Notes under the pieces: generated by a model
Databases searched by the model: none
Seen by the model: only the letters and a program-made list of their open reading frames with translations
What the model was told of the DNA's origin: nothing
Source: Blasia pusilla
Lineage: Eukaryota; Marchantiophyta; Marchantiopsida; Blasiales
Assembly: GCA_050084515.1 (NCBI GenBank)
Contig: CM114271.1
Span: 24,118,001-24,182,000 of the forward strand
Direction of reading: 5' to 3'
DNA: 64,000 nucleotides
Shown: one piece after another, positions 35,299 to 45,971 of the stretch
How positions within the stretch are numbered: position 1 is the stretch's first letter
How the letters are laid out: every line of letters begins with the position of its first letter
Position numbers and translations under genes: made by a program

Positions 35299-36279
35299 TG
35301 TCGCGCCCCTACTCTCCTTGAACATCAATCTTTAGTATTGCGGAAGCGTGCGTTCAGTAGGTCGCAAACTCATCGCCGATCTGCACCCAAACACGCACTC
35401 TCGTTAGTTGGGTCTGGCCAACCGGCGTTCCAACCCACCGAGTCCTCAACTCGGCGTCTCATCAAGCTCAACCTTCCTTAGTTCCTAGCTTCCAAAACAT
35501 GGCAAGTCCTTCAAGACTTGGAACAGACTTCCTGGTTAGTCCAGGGATCTGAAACAACACTTGCGCGCCTAGCAATCCCAACTGTTCAAGGGTCCTCGGG
35601 TGAGTTCCGAACCGAGACTCAAGTAATTGAGTCGCGGGGTGGAATCCAAAAGGGATGTCTAAAATCGCCTCACTGGACTTGGTGCAGGTTTTCCAACCCA
35701 ACCCCCAAACTCGCGTTCCGTTCCATGCCCTTGAGCCGCCCCGCGACGCCCAAAGTGGGGTTTGGGTTCCAAGCACTCTCGGAGACCTTCCCTCTTACTA
35801 GTACTTCTGGGGTTCTCCAATAACCCCTCCCCTTTGGGAAAAGAGGTTCGGGCCCTTCATTGTGGCCCTCAACCCGACTCCACTTACAGTCGTTTTCGGG
35901 TTGTATCTCGGCCACTGCTTATGCGTTTGCAGCGATATTTGGTGCGTTTGGACCGGCTTTCCATAAGCTTTCCAACGCATCCTTATTTGCTCCAAATGCA
36001 TCTTGGCGCTAAAAGTTATGGCCATAAATACAGTCGGAAACTCTCAAACGCTAGTGGCGTTCCAAATCCGGATCTTCCCTTTGGCAACCCACTTCCTAGA
36101 CTCGACTTCTTTCAAGTCTCATTCCGCGTTTGGTCCAGGTTTCTCAGTCGCAACCATAACACCTGAAACGCGACTCCTCGTTCGCGTCTCGTCTCTTGTC
36201 TCCACTTTGAGACAACTCCAACGCGCAAACCATGTTCCATGTTCCGCTTGGCACTTGTTTGGTCATGAGGGTCGCGACA
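35299..36279 (-). mobile_element. Chromovirus solo LTR nested in element B, GCTCC target duplication
   Basis: 981 bp, TGTCGCGCCCC...GGGTCGCGACA. Flanked by GCTCC at 35294-35298 and 36280-36284, a perfect 5-bp target duplication. Same family and orientation as 21544-22543 and 25158-26166. It splits the gag/protease region of element B, so it is younger than B. Confidence 0.95.
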
Positions 36280-36284
36280 GCTCC

Positions 36285-38344
36285 AAGGGGAGGTCCATCA
36301 CCTCCTCTGCAATCACCTCTGTACGTGATGCAGGAACTCCAACTCCACGCTCACATAGCGACGCGGCCAGCCGAGAAGCCTTGACGGGCGTACCCCCCGA
36401 CGTCATAACATCGGAAGCAGAAAATAAAGGAGTGCGGTACACAACGGTGGCCGCCCCCAACAATGTGCTCGACACATGCCCCTCCTGAGCATCAACAATA
36501 GGAGTCGTTGCACTTGCTTCTCCCATCGCCCTCCGTGCCTGCACACCAACAACATCACCAACTCTCAAGGAACTTTGATCAGGACCCATCCATGGGGTCC
36601 TCATCGCTTCGGACAACGTGAAAGGCTGAGGAAGCCTAGTCTGTTTTCTGGCTTCCCCTCGATGTGGATCCAACTCTGTGGCTGCTCCATGCGTCACAAC
36701 TACGGCGGCCTCCATCTGGGCAACCCTGCACATCCAACCAGGATCCTCCAGATCTCTAACTGCTCCATATGATGTCGATACCACGGATCCGGCATCGGGT
36801 AACCTCAATGCCATAGCGGCAATCTGGTCATGCAGCTGCTATATCTGAGCAGCCATCCTAGCCTCACGTCCGGCCTCTCCCTCGGCGCGTATAGGTGGTG
36901 GTACTCTACCTCCTCCACGGGCAGCTCCACCACCCTGTCGGGCAACTCCAGCTCCTCGTCCCCCAACGAGACCACCTGGTGCACGATCTCTAGGCCCACC
37001 TGGATCGGCTACTCGCTCTGGTGCCCTCTCTGGCCCTCGGTCCGAACGTAACTCAGGATGCAAACTGAAACACTTGGCGCGTGTATGACCATACCTCTGA
37101 CAATAGTCACACTGATAACCTCCGGGTGCAACACCATCTCCTCCTCCATGCTGAGGCATACATCCATGACCCTGACGAGTGCAATGGCGCTGATGATGGG
37201 CTCCACCACATGACCAACAAGTAATAGTAGGCGGTTGTTGTTGAGCCGCATATGAAGGCGCAGGTCTCTGTGCCACGGGCTCCTGGTATCTTCCCTGAGC
37301 TCGTGGTGCCATAGTTGACCTATCTCGGAGTCCACGTTGCTGCACAGGTGGTGCAGCCAATCGCGACTACTCTCGCCGAGAACCCATGATGGCTTACGCT
37401 CTCCTCTGCCATGTTGCGCTCAATGTTCTCAGCGGTCCTAAAAACATCTCTCAACGTAGGGGAGGTGTTCATAAGAAGCACCCTCTCCCGCACCCGTGGC
37501 CGTAGGGTCTGGTCCAGCATCGCGTACCATGACTGGATAGCCCGAGCCTTTGTCACCCCCTGAGTGACGTTGATCAACCGGCGCAAGCGAGTGTAAGCCT
37601 CATGTAAACTCTCACCCGGGTGCCTCCGGAAGTTGTGGATGCTCCGCAACTTTTCCGTCCGTACTCCTTGGTAGCTCGCCCTCAACTCAACAAAGAACTC
37701 AACCACGGGGTTGAACCTGGGACAAACCCGACTAGACGGTGCAACTGCTCCAGTGAGAGTGACCCCTCCTTAAACATCACTAGTGGAAGAGGAAGTAGCC
37801 TACCTTGACTCCTACTCATCTGGGAATGGCTCCCTCCATGACACATAGTGTGGGTCGTAGTAGAGTCGCCATGCCTCAATCTCCTGGGCATATCTGTGGG
37901 AAAACTCATGGTAATCGTCCATGGGTGCCCCCTCTAAATGCTGGAACATACCGTTCCATGATGTAAACGGGTTGAACTCTCTAGAGTTCCTGGCCCGCTG
38001 GGAGTCGCACCAACTCTTAAACTCTGCTATGAAATCGTGCAACTCAATCGTACCTACTGCACCTGAAAACCTACGCGGTCCTCTACCCCGGTCGTCCATC
38101 TCGTACGCCCAACTGGTAGGACCACTCACAATGTGTGGCGATGTTCTCACAAATTCCTCTACACCCTCCCCCTCGTCTGACGATGACACAAAAGGAGGTC
38201 GAGGTGGTCCCTGAAGTGAAGACCCCCGGAACCTAACGCCACTCCGCGTAAAACCTCTAGAGCTACTCTCGGGTTCACCACCTCGCCTCTCAAAGTCCCG
38301 AACGGACGCCGTGATGACCCTCGTGCTCTTCTCACCTGATCACT
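36285..38344 (-). pseudogene. Element B gag
   Basis: N-terminal part with SSSDEGEGVEEF, GTIELHDFIAEFKSWCDSQR and PMDDYHEFSHRYAQEIEAWR (38200-37815). Capsid-like part FFVELRASYQGV, GESLHEAYTRLRRLINVTQG, AIQSWYAMLDQTLRPRV (37706-37400). Two CCHC knuckles: CWSCGGAHHQRHC (near 37215) and CDYCQRYGHTRAKC (near 37110), both C-x2-C-x4-H-x4-C. Then a Gly/Arg/Pro-rich tail. The start codon corresponding to gag of element C has become AGG (RVITASV at about 38320). Frameshifts occur near 37810 and 37400. Confidence 0.8.
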
Positions 38345-39926
38345 CTTGCCTCGCAAGTAATCCCTCAACCACTCATCCCAAACATGCGGCACTCGATCTA
38401 CACTCTCCCTCCCCGAGACATGTAACGTGCGGCAATAAGCGGCGTGGTGAGGCAAATCGATCAAGCTATCATCTCATTGACAACCTACCCTCAACTCCGG
38501 ACATCCCACACAGGTCCATGTCCCCTAAATCACATACATAAATAATGCTCTCAGCATCCACACACCCAATATCCCCAAATAAACTACCCAAATCCGAGAA
38601 TCCCTCACACGTGCAGGGTAAAGGGCCAGAATGGGTAACATGAACACATGTCGATGTCGCTCCTCAGCAGCTGCGAATCTCGACCCCAACTCGGTCGTGG
38701 AGACAAATCCTCCAATCAGCAAGTCATACTCCTCCCGTACTAATGTTGCTCAAAACTCCTCGATAGACGGTGCAGTTCCAGTGGAATGGTACGGCGTTGC
38801 AGGCGGCACGCAACGGCTACGAACGGCACGGCCCTCGATGATGGGATGTGGCACTCGGCGGCATACCCTCCTTATTCAACAATAAACCCACACTCTGCTT
38901 CACAATGCCAGAGCGGCTCCGCGATCAAGATGGTGCGGTGCCGCCACGAGTGGCACGGCGCGGCAACCGGCGGCGCGTTGCGGCTACGGGCGTCACGGCA
39001 CGGTACCCGATCGTCGTTGAGCGGCTACGAATCACAACATAGCAGCAGGAAATCAAAACTCAAACAAAATAACAGGAGGTCATAAGCCATCACAGGTTGA
39101 TGACGGTGGCGGCCAAAACAAAGTACGTGATGGCGACGCAAGTCCGAGAATCAATGAATGTTGTGGAAGACCCTCCACTCCGTAATGGCGGCAATGGCAA
39201 CCAAGGATGGACAACGGACGGTGACGGTTGGCGGTTGATGGTGACGAACGAATGGTGACGGTGACGGTTGACCGTTGGTGGTGATGGTTGACCATCGACG
39301 GTGATGCATGACCGTTGACGGTTGACGGTGACTATGACGGCGACGGCCGCCGCCGGTGTGGCGGCTGGTTTAGGGTTTGCACAATTTAACCCTAAAAATT
39401 GCCTAGCAATGGCATTTTTGCAAGATTGACCATAACTTTTTGCTCGCAACTCCAAATTGTGCATTCTTTGTTGCACAACTTGCACAGCTTCACAATCTAC
39501 GCCAACATTAAAAAATATTTGGAATCAGACATTTGAGTAAAAACTGACGGGGACTTTCATAAAGCCCAATGTCTCTTTCTTCTACCCAACATTCGGCAGC
39601 GCTTTCGCGCTGATTCCTCCCAAAAAAAATGTAAAACCTATAAAAATGCAAATCAAGAAGCGACATGGTGCTCCCAAAAGCACCGGCATGGGGCAACCCT
39701 CCCCCATACTCAATCCCTATCAGAAATTGGGCAGCGCTTCCACACGCCACTCTTCCACACGAAAAATCGGCAAATGCAAAGAACAATCCAAGCAACCCTT
39801 GCTCCGATGAGCACTCCCATGAGCCGTTGAACGGGGAACACGGTCCGCAACCTGCAAAAATAGCGAGTGACCAGCGAGCTCCCCCATGAAGCTCTCTCAC
39901 TCTCTCATTCTCTCATTCTCTCTTTG
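38345..39926 (-). other. Element B 5' leader with TTGAC-rich array
   Basis: About 1.6 kb between A1 and gag, homologous to 6051-7637. It carries a GGTGACGGTTGAC-type repeat run (39215-39345). A CTCATTCTCT run lies next to A1 (about 39900-39920). No clear tRNA primer-binding site is seen directly inside A1. Confidence 0.55.
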
Positions 39927-40444
39927 TAAAGTAAGATCCAATCTCTCTCAACACAATCTCACACCGTAGCTCTCAAAGGTGTGCACTCTCTCTCATGTCA
40001 AACGAAACCCACTCTCCTAATGAGAGGCTTGGGTTACACTCACAAGGCAAGGTACCATAGCTCTGCTGCCTCATGCCAGGAGGTTCAACAAAGAGAGAAT
40101 GAGCTCTCAAGCTCTCTCTCCTTGGGATATATACCCCTCCCCTCTCCCAAGCTCCCTCCATGGTAACCTATTCTCCCAAGTCACCTCCTTGGCTCTTGAC
40201 CTGATGTAGGAGGTCAAGGGCCACTTACTAAAAATTAGAAAGTCCATCATATACTCAAAATGGTACTTACCTTAAAATAGCAAGTTTCTCAATATGGCTC
40301 CAAATGAGCCAAAACGAAGGGGAAACCTACTCTCTCAGGTTTCCCGGGGCCTCAGCAGGTCATCCTTGACCTCATACGCTTGTCCTCCACTACTCTTGAA
40401 GACGCTCTACTAGATCTCACCGATCTATCCTAAAGGACATGACA
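39927..40444 (-). repeat. Element B 5' terminal repeat A1, likely promoter
   Basis: 518 bp, TAAAGTAAGATCC...AAGGACATGACA. On the element strand it begins TGTCATGTCC and has TATATA at 40133-40128, about 311 bp in, a probable TATA box for the genomic transcript. It lacks an adjacent B segment. Confidence 0.8.
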
Positions 40445-40744
40445 TGGCTCAGAGCAGCCCATGGTTGGCTTAGAGCACCCCGTCGCATTCAGACGGGTTG
40501 CATCATTCCAAAAATACAAGGAAAAGCATAAGCACTTGCAACCCGTCGGAACCCGACGGGTTGCATTCACCCAATGGAGACTTGCGGTAAATTTGCAACC
40601 CGTCGCTTTCAGACGGATTGCACCACCGAAATCTTCAGCTCAGGCAATCCAACGGGTTGTATGCAGAGACGCAATCTGTCGGAGCAAGACAATTTGGATA
40701 TGGATTTAGAGCCCTTACTCGGATTTTACTCGTCGCGGATTGGA
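40445..40744 (-). other. Locus 1 intron with palindromes, left part cut by element B
   Basis: Contains at least three 27-nt palindromes, for instance 40538-40564 (GCAACCCGTCGGA / CCCGACGGGTTGC). With the sequence at 28872-29124 it forms the intron in which element B sits. Confidence 0.6.
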
Positions 40745-40920
40745 GTGGGTACTCGTTCTTGATGACCCACGATTGCGCCGTCCTCCACTTCAACGACCTC
40801 TTGACGCACTGCACGTTGAAGAGCTTGTCCTCGCTCCCTCCAATCAAAACCAAGAAATAGCCCTTGTCATTGAGATAAGCGTCTGCAAAGGAAAACATGA
40901 GCGCGATGTGGTAATAAGAA

Positions 40921-41202
40921 AGAGGGACATTCCAGTCTGGGACACCGTCGGACGGATTCTCGTCCCACAAGCGCAACTTTGAGGGCAAATCAGCGACGAG
41001 GAGATCCATTGTCACCTACTCGACCTCCCCATGGACCATCCAGGGAGCGTGCCCGTAAGAAAGAGGGACATTCCAGTCTGGGACACCGTCGGACGGATTC
41101 TCGTCCCACAAGCGCAACCTCGAGGGCAAATCAGCGACGAGGAGATCCACCGCCACCTCCTCGACCTCCCCATGGACCATCCAGGGAGCGTGCCCGTTAC
41201 GT
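40921..41202 (-). repeat. 141-bp in-frame tandem duplication in exon 3
   Basis: AGAGGGACATTCCAGTCTGG occurs at 40921 and again at 41062, a 141-bp (47-codon) period. Each copy encodes DLLVADLPS(K/R)LRLWDENPS, so the putative methyltransferase motif IV is doubled. One copy has gained a TAG (GEVE-stop-VTM at about 41016). Locus 2 ends in this motif at the window edge, and no doubling is visible there. Confidence 0.85.
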
Positions 41203-42572
41203 TGAAGCTTCTGTCCCAGCGTTGTCAATTTATCGATGGCGGGTGTTGACGCTTGGGAACTGAAACTTTTTAGCTCATCCAGAAGATTCGTGTAGTGAAT
41301 GATGACGCTTGTCCGGGTCGTTGTTTCTCTATGTCTTCCCAAGGATGATGGAGTGTATTCCACATCTTGGTCTGCTCCCTGGGACAAACATGGCGCCTCT
41401 CGCTTCCGCTTCTCCCGAGTCTACGGTCGGCTTGTTGGGGTCTTTATTACCTCAGACTCTAGTGGAGTTTTTTTGGCGGAGGACCTGGTCCGACCCTCTC
41501 TCCCCGCTTGCGCGGATGATTCCGCCTCTTGCCTTGAATTCTCAGCCTCTTTTTGGGAAGACTCGGCCTCAGAATTCTTCAATCCCCTCGCCTTGGCTTG
41601 GAGACCCACTATAGATTTGTCCTTGGCGGTGACGACCTTGCACACCAACTCCGCTGTCTCGAGGGCTTGCTCCTCCGCATCTCCTTCAAAAAAGTCTTCA
41701 AGCTGCACGAAATTGGGGATGTAGTCCCTACTTGCGGCCACTGCATCATAGAGCAGGCGTAGATTTTTCTCGGTTATGTCCTCAGGGTCGTTGAAGTCCA
41801 GCCAGATGGGGCAATTCTCCACCTCCCAGTCGAGAACATGCTTTGAGCCATCTCCATGTCGTACATGGAAAATGTCTCTCCATGAGGCGAAGAAGCCCAC
41901 AATTTGCAGGCTGCCCGTATTTTTTGCCACGTACCTGCATTCTTACAATGGACAATGTACCTGAACACCATGTGTTGGGCAGCTCTTAGTCGAGATGCAT
42001 CGGCCGCCTGCTCCTGAAGATCTCACTTTTTCTTTGCGAAATCCCTTTTCTTCGCCTCTATTTCTTCATCAAGGTCCGCCTGAGGGAGGATGTGATCCTT
42101 GAACATCGTCCTGAAGCCTGGGTTTTTTATGGGCTTGTCATGGATGTCATCCAGCAAAAGTTCAAAATCTTCAGCACTCTCCACGGTTGCTTCCTCCGGA
42201 AGTGGCTCTATTTTTTTCAGCTCCGCTTGGAGATCCACGAGCATGGACTTCTCGAGAAGCCGCAGAGCATCCCAGAATGACCATTCACAGAGCCAGTGGG
42301 AAATCACTGGATCAGAGACACCCGGAGGATGGTGTGCCACCCTCTTTTGGGCCTCTATGCCCTCGAGACTGATTTCCATAAGTCGGATTCTCCTAAATTC
42401 TGAAATTCCACACACGGCAAATTGATGGACGCAGTCGAGAGACACTTTCTCCCCAATCCGACCCTGCGGATCTTCATCCCTCTTCTACTGGGGCTTGATT
42501 ATCGCCTTCAGCTCCTTGTAGAAATCGGGGCCAAGTTCGGGGTTGAGAATGGCGATGTACCGTTGCATCTTG

Positions 42573-43075
42573 CTTGCAGTGTACTTTGTAGCTGCAGATA
42601 CTGCAGATTGGATGAACTTAGTACGCTCAGACACAGACACTTTCTCCCTCCGCTCCAGCTCCAATGAAGCGCTCTTCTTGGCGGCATGTATCTTCGACCA
42701 GCAAAGGATTGTCATGGCTGCATCTTGGGAAATAAATGTATTTGCCCAAGTCTTGTTTTTTTTATTTGAGCCCCCTTCGCCTGCATCTCATTTACAAGGG
42801 CGTCGCCCAAGAACCCCTTGTACTCTGCAGTGTACTTCGTAGCTACAGATATTGCAGCTTGGATGAACTTAGCACGCTCAGACACAGACACTTTCTCCCT
42901 CCGCTCCAGCTCCAATGAAGCGCTCTTCTTGGCGGCCTGTATCTTCGACCAGCAAAGGATTGTCACGGCTACATCTTGGGAAATAAATTTATTTGCCCAA
43001 GTCTTTTTTTTTATTTGAGCACCCTTTGCTAGCATCTCATTTACAAGGGCGTTGCCCCAAAACCCCTTGTACTCT
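42573..43075 (-). repeat. About 250-bp tandem duplication in exon 3
   Basis: Two direct copies offset by 251 bp (249 at one end). GATGAACTTA occurs at 42611 and 42862, and CATCTTGGGA at 42721 and 42972. Each codes for TILCWSKI(H/Q)AAKKSASLELE and the KGAQIKK region. The offset is not a multiple of three, so it breaks the frame. Locus 2 has one copy. Confidence 0.85.
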
Positions 43076-43156
43076 TCCAGGTGCGTTGTTAGCACTTTAT
43101 TCACCCGATCGCAATCCTGGATCCAGTGGTGGATGACATTCCCCTCGGATACAATC

Positions 43157-43948
43157 CTGCACATCCAAACTCAATATAAGAAATTTTGCAAGCTACATGG
43201 GTTCCTGCAACTTGTCGAACTTCGACAGGTCGTCACACCTCATGTTCGGAATGGTAACTACGAGCTAAATTTTGCAACCCATCGGAGTTCGACGGATTGC
43301 ATTTAGATTTGTGATTGCCTGGTTTCAACCCATCGGAGTCCGATGGGTTGTCAGATAATATGTATTCAGAGAGTGGTCTCCGTAGGAAAAGTGAACATAT
43401 CAACCCGTCGGAGTCCGACAGGTTGCGCAATTTCAAGTAAAGCTGCAATTTGACGCCAAAAATCAAGCTCCCCTACTTTGATCACCTTCCTGTGCCAGCG
43501 AATGCAACCCGTCGGAGTCCGACGAGTTTCTTTCGGCCAAAAACATCCTAAAAACAACGGCCAGTCGAGCAACTCGTCAAACTCCAACGAGTTGCTTTCG
43601 GCCAAAAACATCCTAAAACAGCGGCCAGCCGAGCAACTCGTCCGACTACGACGAGTTGCTTTCGGCCAAAAACATCCTAAAAACAGCGGCCAGTCAAGCA
43701 ACTCGTCGGACTACGACGAGTTGCTTTCGGCCAAAAAAATCCTGAAAACAACGACTAGTCAAGCAACTTGTCGGACTCCGACGAGTTGATTTTGGCCAAA
43801 AATATCCTCAAAAATAGCGGTGAGTCAAGCAACTCGTCGGGCTTCGACGAGTTGCTTTAAGGCATACGATGATTTGTTACCACTAGTTAAACAACTCGTA
43901 GGAGTCCGACGGTTTGGAACAATCAAAATAAAGGAAGAGGAAACTTAC
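43157..43948 (-). other. Locus 1 intron 2, packed with palindromes
   Basis: Bounded by donor AACAC|GTAAGTTTCC (43949/43948) and acceptor GGATGTGCAG|GATTG. It contains about a dozen copies of the GCAACYCGTCGGA palindrome, six of them in a regular array (43504-43855). Confidence 0.7.
43504..43855. repeat. 65-bp tandem array of palindromes
   Basis: Six palindromes start at 43504, 43569, 43633, 43698, 43763 and 43829, a spacing of 64-66 bp. Each unit is the palindrome (for example 43698: GCAACTCGTCG, 5-nt centre, CGACGAGTTGC) followed by TTTCGGCCAAAAACATCC and an AACAGCGGCCAG-like stretch. The arms here carry CTC/GAG instead of CCC/GGG, changed on both sides, so pairing is kept. Confidence 0.92.
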
Positions 43949-44421
43949 GTGTTCATGGCATGCATGGCCATCTCCACCGTCGCCATGTGATGAGGGTATG
44001 GATGAAGCATGACTGCCTTCACGCAAAAATGCGCCTCCAATGAGTTTTGGCGCTCCTCTATAAACTGGGTCCACGCCATAAACCTGTGGTTTCCATCCCA
44101 GATGAAGAAATACAGGTTCCGCATCCAGCTGAATTCCGTCCCTTCAATCGCCCTTCTGAATTCCCGATCTCTCATCCTCCACAATGTGTCGAGCGCTTCC
44201 AAGTCCTCCTCTGTCACCAGCGCTTGGGTTCCATGTTCATTGTAAGGCTGAACATAGAACGGAGGGAAGTTGTTGACATAGGATGTTGTTATTGTCGATT
44301 GTTTCAGCTTCGCAATATCCTCGTCAGACTGAATTTTGCGGACGTACTCCATTGTCCACAATCCGCAAAGTGGAATTCTCGGGGCGTTCTGGCCCTCCAT
44401 CAGTGCCATCTGCTTTACCAC
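43949..44421 (-). pseudogene. Locus 1 ParB-MTase-like gene: exon 2, ParB-like domain
   Basis: 473 bp between acceptor TTGTGACAG and donor GTAAGTTTCC, open throughout. It encodes VVKQMALMEGQNAPRIPL, LWTMEYVRKIQSDEDIAKLK, PPFYVQPYNEHGTQAL, MRDREFRRAIEGTEF, MRNLYFFIWDGNHRFMAW and HPYPHHMATVEMAMHAMN. The IWDGNHRFMAW motif after a hydrophobic strand resembles the phosphate-binding GxHR/GNHR box of the ParB/sulfiredoxin fold. The start of the segment (IPL...I...LK.SI....) resembles the first strand and helix of such domains. ParB-DNA methylase fusions are common in bacteria and phages. The fold is inferred from one motif and must be treated as tentative. It is the best-preserved exon of locus 1. 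Confidence 0.5.
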
Positions 44422-44519
44422 CTGTCACAATGGAGACAAGGTCAATAAACTACACTGAATCGCCAATGAATTGCAACATGGGCCTTCACATAACTCAAAG
44501 AACAAAGATCATATCTTAC

Positions 44520-45158
44520 CCGCTCGAAGATTGGGTCGGTGTCTTGGCCCGCCAATTGCTCTGGGACAGCAGCTGGCAAGTCCGCTGGAAACTCGTCAAT
44601 CTGATAGAGGTCAATTTCTTCCGCCGGGCTAAGAGACGATGAAGACTGCTCTCCTACTTCTTCAGAGATATCCACCATCTCCACGCTGGCAGTCCTCATG
44701 ACCTCATCGTCCGTCACTTGAACTTTGCCCATTTCCTCAACCGTTTTCTTATTGATTGTGTCCCCGGACTTCATCGGAGACATTTCTTGCATCTCAACTC
44801 TTTCGGTTGGACCGGCCGGACTTTCTTCAATGGCAATCGCTTTTTCCCTTTGAGCTTTTTCCAATTCTGCTCTCCTCACCAACGCGTCCAGACGCTGCTT
44901 TGCACACTTCTCCTCGGCGATCCTTTTCTTCAAGGCCTGCGACGCCTCAGCCTCTGCGTTCTATTTTTCAATCGCCTCCTTAACACGTTCTGCAAGAAGC
45001 TCCTGCCTATGCATCTCCGCTTCCATTTCGCGCTCCTCGATCTCTTGCTGCCTTATCTCATTGGCCAAACGAGGCCCTGGAGATGGTGACGTAGGAGTCT
45101 TGGACTTGGGAGTGAAGCTCCTTGCCTTGCTTGCTTGAGTTTTTTTCCTCGTCATTGT
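44520..45158 (-). pseudogene. Locus 1 ParB-MTase-like gene: exon 1, coiled-coil N-terminus
   Basis: Begins MTRKKTQASKARSFTPKSK (ATG at 45158-45156) and continues EIRQQEIEEREMEAEMHRQE. After one TAG stop near 44964 come KKRIAEEKCAKQRLDALVRR, AELEKAQREKAIAIEES and an acidic tail to IFERV at the donor CGAGCGG|GTAAG. The long Glu/Lys/Arg-rich stretch with heptad-like spacing suggests a coiled coil. The basic start could bind nucleic acid or act as a nuclear signal. The stop makes this copy a pseudogene. Locus 2 exon 1 is homologous but more broken. Confidence 0.6.
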
Positions 45159-45357
45159 TCCCGAAAATACCACCTCCTCGACAACGAAATTACTTTATGT
45201 GCATGATGAGTCACCTCGATGAGTCACCTTGATGAGTCGCTCGAATCGTCTCATGATGAGTCACTGTGTAAAGCGCCCCTTGGTATCTGGTCCGCTACTG
45301 CCCTAAAGAGCAATCGAGATCGCGAAACGAAAAACCTGAAATGAGCAAACTCTAGCC

Positions 45358-45365
45358 TATTTATA
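45358..45365 (-). promoter_or_regulatory. TATA box of locus 1
   Basis: Minus strand TATAAATA within CGAAAAGTATAAATAGGC, the same as at locus 2 (51149-51156). About 200 bp upstream of the exon 1 ATG. The surrounding 150 bp are conserved between the loci (GGTGGTTTTCACGT..., CCATAACGGCCG..., CCAAGGGGCGCTTTAC), which marks a promoter rather than a chance match. Confidence 0.75.
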
Positions 45366-45971
45366 CTTTTCGAGCCGTTGGACTGACCGTCGTTCTGACA
45401 GCGACGTGTCGGCCGTTATGGAGGTCTGTACGTGAAAACCACCAACCCGACGGTCTCTGACCGGTTGGAGGCATCCATCCTAGCTGAACTATCCTGGCAA
45501 CCCTTCGGAGTCTGACAGGTTGGGCGCCTCCGCCGTCTTGGGGGAAGAACGCGAGGTACCGGCGCAACCGAGGTGAGGTAAGAAGAGAGGAAGAGAGGAA
45601 GAGAGGAGAGATTAGAGAGGAAACTACCTTCAACCGAAAGAGATACTTTTTTTAAAGAGAGTTTCCGTTGGGTTGAAGAGAGGAAACTTTTTGTGTGAAT
45701 TTTTTTGCACTTTTTTGCTCAGTTATTAAGCAGTCCCACATTTTGTTTTTCCTCTTCCATATTTTGGCAACCAACGTGAGTCTGACGAGTTGCAAATTGC
45801 ACAAAATTTAGAAAACTGAAAAATCAGTGGAATCATAAGTGTGGAACCAATCACTTTTTCCGTCCAAGGTCTGGAAAAAATCTATCATTTGCCCTGGGCA
45901 AAATAGAGTTGAAGCTAAAAGTGAAGGTTCTGGAAAAATGAAAGTATAATCTAAAACCTCATTTTGCATCC
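45366..45971 (-). other. Locus 1 upstream region with palindromes and a GA microsatellite
   Basis: Holds two imperfect palindromes (about 45443-45470 and 45498-45525), a GAAGAGAGGAAGAGAG run (45580-45620) and a further degenerate palindrome half near 45768. No ORF supported. Confidence 0.5.

Larger units (their letters stand above)
29125..40444 (-). mobile_element. Element B: DNMT- and PHD-carrying gypsy-type retrotransposon with split repeats
   Basis: 11.3 kb (10.3 kb without the nested solo LTR), inserted in an intron of locus 1. Along the element strand: A1 (40444-39927), leader, gag, protease, DNMT, RT, RNase H, integrase, PHD finger, B1 (29880-29769), A2 (29768-29252), B2 (29251-29125). 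The ends are TGTCATGTCC and ...GCGCACAACA. Possible target duplication TGGA / TGGC (29121-29124 / 40445-40448), one mismatch. Stops in several domains make it defective. Confidence 0.85.
40745..43156 (-). pseudogene. Locus 1 ParB-MTase-like gene: exon 3 (large)
   Basis: Starts after a TGTGCAG acceptor with IVSEGNVIHHWIQDCDRVNK. It continues TILCWSKIQAAKKSASLELE, MQRYIAILNPELGPDFYKEL, FRRIRLMEISLEGIEAQKR, HHPPGVSDPVISHWLCEWSF, NPGFRTMFKDHILPQADLDE and ETFSMYDMEMAQS. It ends with DLLVADLPSKLRLWDENPS, WNVPLSYYHIALMFSFADAY and LNDKGYFLVLIGGSEDKLF. The last part looks like motif IV (DLPS for DPPY/W) and following strand of a beta-class N4/N6 DNA methyltransferase. Two internal tandem duplications (about 250 bp and 141 bp) and several stops show it is a pseudogene. 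Locus 2 has the same exon at 62205-64000. Confidence 0.55.

Noticed and set aside
43504-43855. CRISPR-like array
   Set aside because: Regular 65-bp spacing of palindromic repeats looks similar at first sight, but the spacers are themselves near-identical, the repeats vary, there are no cas genes and the DNA is eukaryotic with introns.
40745-45158. Bacterial or phage contamination explaining the ParB-methylase gene
   Set aside because: The gene has plant-like splice sites, a TATA box, intronic repeats and retrotransposon insertions, and occurs twice in the window, so it is part of this genome.
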